In this document: positions 15,977-24,209 of the stretch, in pieces | How positions within the stretch are numbered: the stretch's first letter is position 1 | Layout: each line of letters begins with the position of its first letter | Program-made: the position numbers and the translations under genes | Source of the DNA: Verrucomicrobiota bacterium | GTDB taxonomy: Bacteria; Verrucomicrobiota; Verrucomicrobiia; Opitutales; Opitutaceae | Reading direction: 5' to 3' | NCBI GenBank assembly: GCA_023446865.1 | Contig: JAEXPL010000406.1 | Location: 1 to 31,635, forward strand | DNA: 31,635 nucleotides | Notes under the pieces: generated by a model | Seen by the model: only the letters and a program-made list of their open reading frames with translations | What the model was told of the DNA's origin: nothing | Databases searched by the model: none

Positions 15977-17103
15977 CAGAAATAGAAGGAGAAGACGACT
16001 TCCTCCTCGTTGCCGAACATCGCGATCATGTCCTGCGTCCAAGGACGATACGGTGCCCGCGCTCGGATCGAGTCCAGGCAAGTCAGCGTCGCCAGCCGCC
16101 CGGCGGAGTTCTCGCCTTCAACATCGAGGATGCGGATCTCCCCCTTCGTATTGACCATGAAGCGAATCGTCACCCGCGACCGCGACGGCGGGCGGGTGGT
16201 CATCTCCTCGGCGAGCTTTTGGAACTGACCGTCGATCGTGCCGATGAACTCGTCCCACCAAACCCCCGCCTCGCTCAACCGCGAACTCACCGCCGGCACG
16301 CCCACGTTGGAGGCCGACAGCGGCTGGTTCGCCAGCACCGACGGACGGACGTTCTGCAGCTTCGGCCGCGGACGCGGCGCCGGCCGCCCCGGCGCACCGG
16401 GTACTCCGCCTCCGCTCACCGCCAGCATCTGCTGGGAACCTTCCCCCTCGTCCTTGCCGGTCTGCGACTTCTCATCGTCGGCCTTGCCGTCGTTCTTGCG
16501 ACCGATGTTGGTCCCGAGACCTTCCGGATTTTCTCCGAGGATCTTCTCGAATCCGGGCAGCGGCTCGGAGGCCTTGGGCTGGTTCGGGCTGCCCACCACC
16601 ACAGCGGTCATGCCCGCGCCGTTCTGCCCATCCGCACCGGGTTGCGGCGTCGGTTCGGCCGGCGGCTGACGCACTCCGGTCACGACCGTCGTCGAGGTAT
16701 CAGCCTCGCCCGTGGTCTTCGCGCGATCGGAGTTGTCCCGCCCCGGTTCCGGTTGGGCGGCCTGCTGGTTGCGCGCGCCAAAGTTGTCCGTCGCGCCCGG
16801 ATCGTTCTCCGGCGCGTCCGGATTCACCTCGACGAAACGTTTCGGCTGCGGCGGCGGCTGGTCGTCGGCGAGGAGGAAAGTCAGTTCCTGCTTCTCGTAT
16901 TTCTCCCGCATCGTCGCGATATCGTCGGGCGGCAATTCTGCGCCTCCGAACGGAATCCGCATCGCGCCGAAATACGCGAGGACGTGAAACACCACCGTGC
17001 CGACCAGCCCGATGATGAGCGGCAAGCGCTCCGCGCGGGATTGGTCGCGGCGCCAGCGTTCGATGGCGAGCTCTTCCGGGCTCCGTGGCGGGAGGATTTC
17101 CAT
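15973..17103 (-). CDS. TonB-like envelope protein
   Basis: A 376-residue protein anchored by one transmembrane helix at about 27-47 (PLIIGLVGTVVFHVLAYFG) with a cytosolic N-terminus. A long low-complexity periplasmic linker rich in Pro, Gly, Gln, Asn and charged residues spans about 75-265. The C-terminal domain (about 285-376) contains RVTIRFMVNTKGEIRILDVEGEN and YRPWTQDMIAMFG, which resemble the strand-helix-strand pattern of TonB C-terminal domains. TonB passes energy from the proton gradient to outer-membrane transporters, working with ExbB/ExbD. Neither partner is in this window, and a structural TolA-like role is an alternative. The stop overlaps the start of the pseudouridine synthase gene by 4 bases; the maf stop is 10 bases upstream. 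Confidence 0.7.
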   Translation of the reverse strand: MEILPPRSPEELAIERWRRDQSRAERLPLIIGLVGTVVFHVLAYFGAMRIPFGGAELPPDDIATMREKYEKQELTFLLADDQPPPQPKRFVEVNPDAPENDPGATDNFGARNQQAAQPEPGRDNSDRAKTTGEADTSTTVVTGVRQPPAEPTPQPGADGQNGAGMTAVVVGSPNQPKASEPLPGFEKILGENPEGLGTNIGRKNDGKADDEKSQTGKDEGEGSQQMLAVSGGGVPGAPGRPAPRPRPKLQNVRPSVLANQPLSASNVGVPAVSSRLSEAGVWWDEFIGTIDGQFQKLAEEMTTRPPSRSRVTIRFMVNTKGEIRILDVEGENSAGRLATLTCLDSIRARAPYRPWTQDMIAMFGNEEEVVFSFYFW

Positions 17104-17113
17104 GGCGTGCGGG

Positions 17114-17692
17114 TCAGAGAGTCGGGGTCAGACCCGCGCGAGCGAGCAGTTGTTTCGTCTCATCGGCAGGCAAGCCGACGATGTTGGTCAACGAACCGGT
17201 GTAGCGCTCCACAATCAGTTCGCCGCCGTCCTGAATCCCGTACGCACCAGCCTTGTCGAGCGGGTTGCAGCCGGCGAAGTAGCGGTCGATCAGCGCGTCG
17301 CTCAACACGCGGAACGTCACCCGACTCTCAACCCCGATCTCGGCGTTGCAGTGCCGCGAACGCACAACCACCGCGGTGAACACCGAGTGCGTCTTCCCGG
17401 CGAGCCGCTGCAGCATCGCCCGCGCATCGGCGAGGGTCGCCGGCTTGTGGAAAACGTCGCCGTCGAGAAACACGGTGGTGTCGGCGCCGAGCACGATCGC
17501 ATCGCGATGCCGCGCTGCGACCCAGTCGGCCTTGAGCGCGGCGTTGTGCGTCACCATCTCGCGCGGCGTCTCCGTCGCCGCCGGCTCGTGCTCCTCCACC
17601 GCCGCCGGCACCACCGCGAACACAAAACCGAGGCGCGCGAGGATATCGCGGCGACGCGGCGAGGCGGAGGCGAGGATGAGCGACTGGTGCAT
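17114..17692 (-). CDS. maf: Maf family nucleoside triphosphate pyrophosphatase
   Basis: A 192-residue cytosolic Maf/Ham1-like enzyme that hydrolyses nucleoside triphosphates, often non-canonical or modified ones, to monophosphates. Motifs in order: LILASASPRRRDIL near the N-terminus (nucleotide loop), EEHEP, HNAALKA, the catalytic region IVLGADTTVF, FHKPATLADARAML, KTHSVFTAV, and the closing DKAGAYGIQDGG and SLTNIVGLP. Length is normal. It is the first gene of the operon with the TonB-like and pseudouridine synthase genes and is divergent from nadE. Confidence 0.95.
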   Translation of the reverse strand: MHQSLILASASPRRRDILARLGFVFAVVPAAVEEHEPAATETPREMVTHNAALKADWVAARHRDAIVLGADTTVFLDGDVFHKPATLADARAMLQRLAGKTHSVFTAVVVRSRHCNAEIGVESRVTFRVLSDALIDRYFAGCNPLDKAGAYGIQDGGELIVERYTGSLTNIVGLPADETKQLLARAGLTPTL

Positions 17693-17910
17693 GCAGCGGT
17701 TCAGACGGTGGCGAAGCGCGGCACGTTACAGGCCGCCGCCACCGCCGCGCCAGCGCTTTTCCGCGCCGGCCATAGCACCGGCCCGCCGCACGATCGAGGA
17801 CGGCCAAGGCCACTGAACCGTGCCCGACCGCGAGGCACTTCTGCGTCTTCACCCCGAGTGGACCGCGCGACGCCCGGCGGTGCGTCGGCCGGAGTGCCCG
17901 ATTTTCCGGT

Positions 17911-17937
17911 CTTGGTTCCCTGCGCTTCCTTCTGTGA
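17911..17937 (+). repeat. Intergenic pyrimidine repeat, copy 1 (9-bp units)
   Basis: Three consecutive 9-base units of the form CTTNGTTNC, CTGCGCTTC and CTTCTGTGA lie directly upstream of nadE. The unit pattern and the closing CTTCTGT match the better-preserved copies at 26501-26527 and 30575-30601. This copy is the most diverged. Confidence 0.5.
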
Positions 17938-17950
17938 AATGCCGCCCGAG

Positions 17951-19645
17951 ATGAAAATCGGTCTCGCGCAGCTCAACACCACCGTCGGCGACCTCGACGG
18001 CAACCGCCGCCGCATCCTCGACGCCTACCGCGAGCTCGTCGCCCGCGGCGCCGAACTGGTCGTCACCCCGGAGATGGTCGTCACCGGCTACCCGCCGCGC
18101 GACCTGCTGCTCCGCCGGCGTTTCGACGAGGACTCCGCCGCCGCGCTCGCCGCGCTCGCCGCCGAAGTCGGCGCGGTGCCCCTGCTCGTCGGCTGCATCG
18201 AGACCAACCGAACCGGCGAGGGCCGCCCCTGTTTCAACGCCGCCGCCTTCTGTCACCGCGGCCGCGTGGCCGGCATTGCACACAAGTGCCTGCTGCCCAC
18301 CTACGACGTGTTCGACGAAGACCGCTACTTCGAGCCCGCCCACCAGCCCACCGTGCTCGAGTTCTCCGGGCTCCGCCTCGGCATCACCATCTGCGAGGAC
18401 ATCTGGACGCACCCGTCGGTCGCCACCCGCCGGCTCTACCGCGGCGAAAACCCGGTCGCGCAGCTCGCCGCCCAGAACTGCGACCTCATGCTGAACCTCT
18501 CCGCCAGCCCCTGGCACAACGGCAAAGGCGATGTCCGCGCGCGGCTCGTCACCGAATCCGCCCGCGCCCTCGGCTGCCCGGTCGTCTACTGCAACGCCGT
18601 CGGCGGCAACGACGAGCTGATCTTCGACGGCCGCAGCCTCGTTGCCGACGCCGCCGGCCAGATCATCGCCGGCCTGCCCGCCTTCCGCGAAGCCTGCGAA
18701 ATCGTCGAAGTCCCCGTCGGCCGTTCCGTCCCGAGCGCCCCGCCCGCCGCGCCGCGCCTCGACCCGACTTTCGCCCAGCACGAGATGAAGGACATCTTCG
18801 AGGCGCTCGTCCTCGGGCTGCGCGACTACGCCTTCAAGAGCGGTTTCAAACGCGCGCTCGTCGCGCTGAGCGGCGGCATCGACTCGGCCGTGGTCGCCGT
18901 GCTCGCCGCCGCCGCCTTCGGCCCGGAGAACGTCACCGGCGTGAGCCTGCCCTCCGCCATCTCCAGCCAGCACTCGCGCGACGACGCCCGCGTCCTCGCC
19001 GCCAATCTCCGGATACCGTTCCACACCATCGCCATCGCCGAGACCGTGGCCGCCGCCGAGACCGCGCTCGGCCCGCTCTTCGCCGGCCGGTCGCGCGATG
19101 TCGCCGAGGAGAACATCCAGGCGCGCACCCGCGGCGTGCTCATGATGGCGCTCTCCAACAAGTTCAACGCCCTGCTGCTCACCACGGGCAACAAGAGCGA
19201 GGTCGCCGTCGGCTACTGCACGCTCTACGGCGACATGTGCGGCGGCCTCGCCGTGATCTCCGACCTGTTCAAGATGCAGGTCTACGCCCTCTCCCGCTGG
19301 ATCAACGCCGAGTACAGCCGCACACTCGGCGTGCCCGCCGGCGTGATTCCGCTCTCGACCATCGAGAAGCCGCCCTCGGCCGAGCTCCGGCCCGACCAGA
19401 AGGACCAGGACTCGCTCCCGCCCTACGATCTGCTCGACCAGCTGCTGCACGGCTACGTCGAGGAGGGCCTTTCGCGCCGCGACCTGATCGCCCGCGGTTT
19501 CGCCCCCGAGACCGTCAACGACATCTGCCGCAAGGTCGACCTCAACGAGTACAAGCGGAAGCAGGCCGCCCCCGGCCTGAAGATCACCCCGCTCGCCTTC
19601 GGCGTCGGCCGCCGCATCCCCATCGTCCAACGCTACGTGAGCTGA
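17951..19645 (+). CDS. nadE: Glutamine-dependent NAD+ synthetase
   Basis: Catalyses the final step of NAD synthesis, converting deamido-NAD to NAD with ATP and glutamine. The 564-residue protein joins an N-terminal nitrilase-like glutaminase with the triad E41 (VVTPEMV), K112 (AHKCLLPTYDVFDE) and C148 (TICEDIW) to a C-terminal ATP pyrophosphatase domain with P-loop SGGIDSA at 307-313. Later motifs include QARTRGVLMMALSNKFN, LLTTGNKSE and YGDMCGG. It therefore uses glutamine rather than free ammonia only. Two in-frame ATGs are present (17939 and 17951); the second, giving MKIGLAQLN, matches the family's usual start. It is divergent from maf and followed by the GxxExxY cassette. Confidence 0.97.
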   Translation: MKIGLAQLNTTVGDLDGNRRRILDAYRELVARGAELVVTPEMVVTGYPPRDLLLRRRFDEDSAAALAALAAEVGAVPLLVGCIETNRTGEGRPCFNAAAFCHRGRVAGIAHKCLLPTYDVFDEDRYFEPAHQPTVLEFSGLRLGITICEDIWTHPSVATRRLYRGENPVAQLAAQNCDLMLNLSASPWHNGKGDVRARLVTESARALGCPVVYCNAVGGNDELIFDGRSLVADAAGQIIAGLPAFREACEIVEVPVGRSVPSAPPAAPRLDPTFAQHEMKDIFEALVLGLRDYAFKSGFKRALVALSGGIDSAVVAVLAAAAFGPENVTGVSLPSAISSQHSRDDARVLAANLRIPFHTIAIAETVAAAETALGPLFAGRSRDVAEENIQARTRGVLMMALSNKFNALLLTTGNKSEVAVGYCTLYGDMCGGLAVISDLFKMQVYALSRWINAEYSRTLGVPAGVIPLSTIEKPPSAELRPDQKDQDSLPPYDLLDQLLHGYVEEGLSRRDLIARGFAPETVNDICRKVDLNEYKRKQAAPGLKITPLAFGVGRRIPIVQRYVS

Positions 19646-19679
19646 CGCCGACTCAGTGGTGGAACACAACGGAGGGGTT

Positions 19680-19709
19680 AACCACTGATGCACACTTATG
19701 CACACTGAT
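19680..19709 (+). repeat. Left 30-bp terminal inverted repeat of GxxExxY cassette
   Basis: This 30-bp segment begins AACCACTGATGCACACTT and ends GCACACTGAT. It matches the reverse complement of 20111-20140 at 29 of 30 positions, the one difference being at 19700. The ATG of the GxxExxY gene (19698) lies inside it, so the repeat supplies the first four codons. It starts 35 bases after the nadE stop. Confidence 0.9.
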
Positions 19710-20096
19710 GATACAACCCAAGAACCCTCCTCGCTCGATCCCATCGGCTATGCCCTGATCGGAGCCTGCTTCGAAGTCTACAACACCCTGGGCAGCGGCT
19801 TTCTTGAAGAGGTCTATCAAGAAAGCTTGGAGATCGAGCTCGCCCTCCGCGGAATACCATTTGTCGCAAAACCGCGTCTCAAACTGGCGTACAAGGGTCA
19901 CACGCTTCGCAAAGAATATGAGGCGGATCTCCTCGTTCAGGACACCATCGTGGTGGAACTGAAGGCGGCAAAGTCCTTTGCGCCAGAACACGAGGCCCAG
20001 TTGATCAATTATCTCAAAACCACCGGCAAGCACGTCGGATACCTCGTGAACTTCGGCGCATTCCCCCGGCTCGACTGGCGCCGCCGCGCTGTCTGA
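19698..20096 (+). CDS. GxxExxY protein (PD-(D/E)XK nuclease-like fold)
   Basis: A 132-residue protein of the GxxExxY family (TIGR04256/PDDEXK_3 type). The naming motif is GSGFLEEVYQESLEIEL, with G-x-x-E-x-x-Y read from Gly, Glu and Tyr in GFLEEVY. A nuclease-like core follows: strand KEYEADLLVQDTIVVELKA supplies an acidic residue and an ExK pair (E-L-K), as in PD-(D/E)XK enzymes, and the tail has INYLKTTGKHVGYLVNFG. The biochemical function of the family is not established. The start codon lies within the left inverted repeat. Lower GC and different codon choice than neighbours suggest horizontal acquisition. Confidence 0.9.
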   Translation: MHTDDTTQEPSSLDPIGYALIGACFEVYNTLGSGFLEEVYQESLEIELALRGIPFVAKPRLKLAYKGHTLRKEYEADLLVQDTIVVELKAAKSFAPEHEAQLINYLKTTGKHVGYLVNFGAFPRLDWRRRAV

Positions 20097-20110
20097 CATG
20101 ATGGCTGCTG

Positions 20111-20140
20111 ATCAGTGTGTATAAGTGTGCATCAGTGGTT
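20111..20140 (-). repeat. Right 30-bp terminal inverted repeat of GxxExxY cassette
   Basis: The segment begins ATCAGTGTGTATAAG and ends GTGTGCATCAGTGGTT. It is the inverted partner of 19680-19709 with one mismatch. It starts 14 bases after the GxxExxY stop codon and ends only 27 bases before the hemL ATG, so any native hemL upstream region has been displaced or is carried by the repeat. Confidence 0.9.
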
Positions 20141-20167
20141 TCTCTTTCCGCTTCATTCTTTCCGCCC

Positions 20168-21453
<1,286 letters not shown>

Positions 21454-21454
<1 letters not shown>

Positions 21455-22098
21455 TGCCGCCCCTCGGGCAAACCGTCCGCGCCCTCGCGCTGCTCGTCGC
21501 ACTGTCTGCCGTCGTGTGGTCGCTCCACGCCGAGCCCATCAGCGCAGCCGCCCGTGCCCAGGTCGGCGTGACAACCACCTACGATCCCGCCTACCGCACA
21601 CTCGCCTATCCCGGTGGCGACGTGCCCACCTCGACCGGTGTCTGCTGCGATGTCGTCATCCGCGCGCTGCGCACCGCCCATGGTTTCGATCTCCAGCGGG
21701 CGGTCCACGAGGACATGGCCGGAAACTTCGCCGCCTACCCCAGAAAATGGGGACTGAAGAAGCCCGACACCAACATCGACCACCAGCGCGTGCCCAATCT
21801 CCAGACCTATTTCACCCGCCGCGGCTGGTCGCTCGCCGTGGGCCGCACCGCTGCCGCCTTCCGCACCGGCGACATCGTCACCTGGGACCTCGGCAAGGGC
21901 CTCGTCCACATCGGCGTCGTCTCCGATCGCCAGTCGCGCGCCGGTACGCCACTCGTGATCCACAACATCGGCCGCGGCGCGCAGGAGGAGGACGTCCTCT
22001 TCGCGTGGACCATCACCGGCCACTACCGGCCAGCGTTCGCTGCGGAGGCGCCCTCGGGCACGCGCGGGATCCGCACCGCGCCCACCATCGCGAACTAG
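21454..22098 (+). CDS. DUF1287 family exported protein
   Basis: A 214-residue protein with an N-terminal hydrophobic signal (about 8-27) followed by a DUF1287 domain. Characteristic blocks are ARAQVGVTTTYDPAYRTLAYPGGDVP (given in part as VTTTYDPAYRTLAYPGGD), TGVCCDVVIRALR, NIDHQRVPNLQTYF, and KGLVHIGVVSD with the following IHNIG. The conserved Cys in GVCCDVV and His in VHIGVV are arranged as in NlpC/P60-like papain-fold proteins, so a cell-wall amidase or peptidase role is plausible but unproven. Its ATG overlaps the hemL stop by one base (TAATG), implying translational coupling, with the sulfatase-like gene 13 bases downstream. The role beside hemL is unexplained. Confidence 0.85.
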
Positions 22099-22111
22099 CC
22101 ACCCGGCGCAC

Positions 22112-23317
22112 ATGCCCGCCCAGCCCGACCTCCTTTGGATCGTCACCACGCAATGGCGTGGGCAGGCCTGCGGCTTCGCCGGCGACCTCGACGCGCGCAC
22201 GCCCCACCTCGACGCTTTCGCCCGCGACTCCGTCGTTTTCGAGCAGGCGGTCAGCAACCACCCCTTCGGTCCCTTCGCCCGCGCCCTTCTGCTCACCGGT
22301 CGTCTGTGCCCGGATAACGGTGTCACCGATTACTGGGACCCGCTGCCGCGCTCTGCCGAGACCATCGCGCGCCGCCTCACCGCCGCCGGCTACGCCACCG
22401 CGTTCTTCGGCAAATGGCACCTCGCGCCCCGCGACCGCACCGCACCGGTCGTCGGCGAGACGCACGCCCGCCAGCTTGTCGCGCCCGAGGACCGCGGCGG
22501 CTTCGGCTTCTGGGAAGGCTTCGAGGGCGGATTCCTCCTCAACGATCCCTGGCTCCACGGGACCCGCCTCCCCGCGCCGACTCAGTTTCCCGGCTACCAG
22601 GCCGACATCGTCTGCGACCGCGCCGCCGCATGGTTGCAAGGCCCGAAGCCAGCAACCGTCCACCGGCCACGGTTCACCGTCGTCAGCCTCGAGGCACCGC
22701 ACCCGCCCTACGCCGCCGCCACGCCGCCGGACATCCGGCCCCGCGACCCTGCATCGCTCAAGCTCGCGCCCAACGTCCCGCGCGGCGACGAAATCGAAGC
22801 CACGGCCCGCCGAGAGCTCGCGGGCTACCACCGCCACATCGAGGCGACCGATCGCGCGCTCGGACGCCTGCTCGCCACCGTCGACCTCGCCACAACCGCA
22901 GTCTTCGTCACCTCGGCACACGGTGACATGCACGGCGCGCACGGACTCTTCCGCAAAGGCTGGCCCTTCGAGGAGTCGATCCGCGTGCCCCTGGTCGCGC
23001 ATTGGCCCGGCGCGGCACCGCAGCGCATCCATACTCCGGCCTCTCTCGCGGATCTTCCCGCCACCAGCCTCGCGCTGGCCGGTGCCGCCATCCCGCCCGA
23101 CTGGCTCGGCACCGATCTCCGCACGATCCCGCCCGACACCGAACGCGAGATCCCGCTCTCCATGCCCTCTGCGCCGCCTTTCGACAAGCAGTGCCCGCAC
23201 CCTTGGCACGGCGTGCGCAGCCGCGAGCAACTCCACGTCTTCCATCCCGACGGCCGACCCTGGCTGCGCTTCAACCTGCGCACCGATCCGGCCCAACTGC
23301 GGAACTTGGCGGACTGA
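22112..23317 (+). CDS. Sulfatase-fold protein, predicted catalytically inactive
   Basis: A 401-residue protein clearly of the type I sulfatase/alkaline phosphatase fold: TPHLDAFARDSVVFEQAVSN, ALLLTGR, AAGYATAFFGKWHL (K101, H103), GGFGFWEGFE, and HGLFRKGWPFEESIRVPLV. The key catalytic residues are missing. The formylglycine Cys/Ser of C-x-P-S-R is Gly53 (GPFAR). The metal-binding Asp near the N-terminus (TDQ or DDQ in relatives) is Thr (VTTQWRG, 11-17). The SDHG motif reads SAHG (A269), and the following GDHG reads GAHG (A276). There is no signal peptide. The frame is intact and the rest is conserved, so it looks like a maintained pseudoenzyme rather than a decaying gene. It follows the DUF1287 gene by 13 bases. 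Confidence 0.85.
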   Translation: MPAQPDLLWIVTTQWRGQACGFAGDLDARTPHLDAFARDSVVFEQAVSNHPFGPFARALLLTGRLCPDNGVTDYWDPLPRSAETIARRLTAAGYATAFFGKWHLAPRDRTAPVVGETHARQLVAPEDRGGFGFWEGFEGGFLLNDPWLHGTRLPAPTQFPGYQADIVCDRAAAWLQGPKPATVHRPRFTVVSLEAPHPPYAAATPPDIRPRDPASLKLAPNVPRGDEIEATARRELAGYHRHIEATDRALGRLLATVDLATTAVFVTSAHGDMHGAHGLFRKGWPFEESIRVPLVAHWPGAAPQRIHTPASLADLPATSLALAGAAIPPDWLGTDLRTIPPDTEREIPLSMPSAPPFDKQCPHPWHGVRSREQLHVFHPDGRPWLRFNLRTDPAQLRNLAD

Positions 23318-23361
23318 CGGCGAAGCCAGCGGGGCCTGCCGCCGCCTACCCTCACAGCAAA

Positions 23362-23391
23362 GACGCCCGGACTCGGGCGAGTCCGGGCGTC
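23362..23391. terminator. Bidirectional hairpin between convergent genes
   Basis: A perfect 13-bp stem (23362-23374 with 23379-23391, arm GACGCCCGGACTC) with a GGGC tetraloop lies 44 bases after the sulfatase-like stop and 24 bases from the stop of the minus-strand unknown gene. There is no T-tract. Its form closely matches the hairpin at 2520-2547, also between convergent genes. Confidence 0.65.
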
Positions 23392-23415
23392 GTCAGAATG
23401 TGGTATTGCTGGCGC

Positions 23416-23997
23416 CTACTCGGCCGCCATGAACCGCTCGATCAGCACCTCGGTCTCGGGCGCCTGCCAGTCGCCCTTCACCTGCCAGTGGCGGAGCTTG
23501 GTCTTGTCGAGCCCGGCCACCTTGCCGGGCTTTTCCACGAGGTCCGGCTTGTCGAGCGGGAGCCGGAACAAGAGCGACCGGCCCACCGGCTTCCCGGCCA
23601 AGGGCAGCGTCCACCTCGCCTCCGTCTCGTCACTGTCGACCAGGATGATCTGCATGCTCTGCGCCCGGTTGCGGTTGCCGATCACGATGGAGACCTCGAA
23701 GAAGTTGAACTCGGCCAGCTTCATCCGCTCGTCGCCACCGAAGTTCCCCTTGCTCGGAACGAAGTTCACGAGCAGGCCGCGCTTGTTGAGAAACAGAATC
23801 TTGTCCTTCCAGTCACCGGAGGACCAGCTGTACTTTCGGACGGGCTTCTCCTGAACGCCGTCGCGCTCGACTTCCTGGACAGTGAAGTCGATCAGGACCT
23901 TGCGCTTCACCTCCTTGTTCTCAGCAGACGCGGGAAGCACAGCGCAACACGCGAAGGCCAACGCCAGAATACTCGTGGAATAGGTCGGGAATTTCAT
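23416..23997 (-). CDS. Secreted hypothetical protein, 193 aa
   Basis: I do not recognise a family. The start ATG 23997 gives a clear signal peptide (about 1-25, ending PASA-EN). The mature part is about 168 residues, rich in Lys and Asp and strongly beta in pattern, with blocks KRKVLIDFTVQEVERDG, DWKDKILFLNKRGLLVNFVP, EFNFFEVSIVIGNRN, and MQIILVDSD. No Cys remains after the signal peptide and there is no membrane segment, so it is probably periplasmic. A good promoter sits 20 bases upstream, so it is probably monocistronic. It converges with the sulfatase-like gene and is divergent from ppk1. The frame extends upstream to 24156, but that part lacks the signal peptide context. Confidence 0.8.
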   Translation of the reverse strand: MKFPTYSTSILALAFACCAVLPASAENKEVKRKVLIDFTVQEVERDGVQEKPVRKYSWSSGDWKDKILFLNKRGLLVNFVPSKGNFGGDERMKLAEFNFFEVSIVIGNRNRAQSMQIILVDSDETEARWTLPLAGKPVGRSLLFRLPLDKPDLVEKPGKVAGLDKTKLRHWQVKGDWQAPETEVLIERFMAAE

Positions 23998-24016
23998 GGG
24001 GTGGGTGGGTGTCAGA

Positions 24017-24044
24017 ATCATAGCCGTGTCGCCCATTCTGTCAC
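24017..24044 (-). promoter_or_regulatory. Sigma-70-type promoter for the secreted hypothetical gene
   Basis: On the minus strand GTGACA (24044-24039) and TATGAT (24022-24017) are separated by 16 bases; each matches the consensus at 5 of 6 positions. The -10 box is 19 bases before the ATG at 23997, so the leader would be about a dozen bases. This is the best full promoter match in the window. Confidence 0.6.
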
Positions 24045-24209
24045 GTCCGGATGTCGGCGACCGCGCTGTGCAGGCGCCCCCTTTCCACCCCGACGTTTCG
24101 TTCCGCGCCCTGAATGTTACGGCCCGGTGAACTCTGCGCGGCAGCCGCGGTCCCATGCCGCTTTCCGCTTCGCTTTGCCCGTACCCACGCCTACCCTCCG
24201 CGCCTCGCC

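Larger units (their letters stand above)
19680..20140 (+). mobile_element. GxxExxY cassette bounded by inverted repeats
   Basis: A 461-bp unit consists of a 30-bp inverted repeat on each side and a single gene that almost fills the space between. It sits between two housekeeping genes, nadE and hemL. The base composition is visibly poorer in GC than the flanks. No transposase is encoded and no target-site duplication is obvious (the flanking bases are not duplicated over 5-9 bp). I recall that GxxExxY genes in other bacteria are often found with short repeats of the same AACCACTGATG style, but this cannot be verified here. Mobility by itself is an inference; it could depend on an enzyme encoded elsewhere. 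Confidence 0.6.

Noticed and set aside
16997..17950. N-terminal extension of the nadE frame by over 300 codons
   Set aside because: The extension is antisense to maf and crosses the intergenic gap. NadE homology starts at MKIGLAQLN.
19653..19688. 8-bp inverted pair TCAGTGGT/ACCACTGA as a nadE terminator
   Set aside because: The loop is about 20 bases and the right arm is part of the cassette repeat, so it is more simply explained as repeat-derived sequence.
20141..20167. Possible fourth pyrimidine repeat just before hemL
   Set aside because: Only one of three 9-base units (CTTCATTCT) fits the pattern and the closing CTTCTGT is missing.
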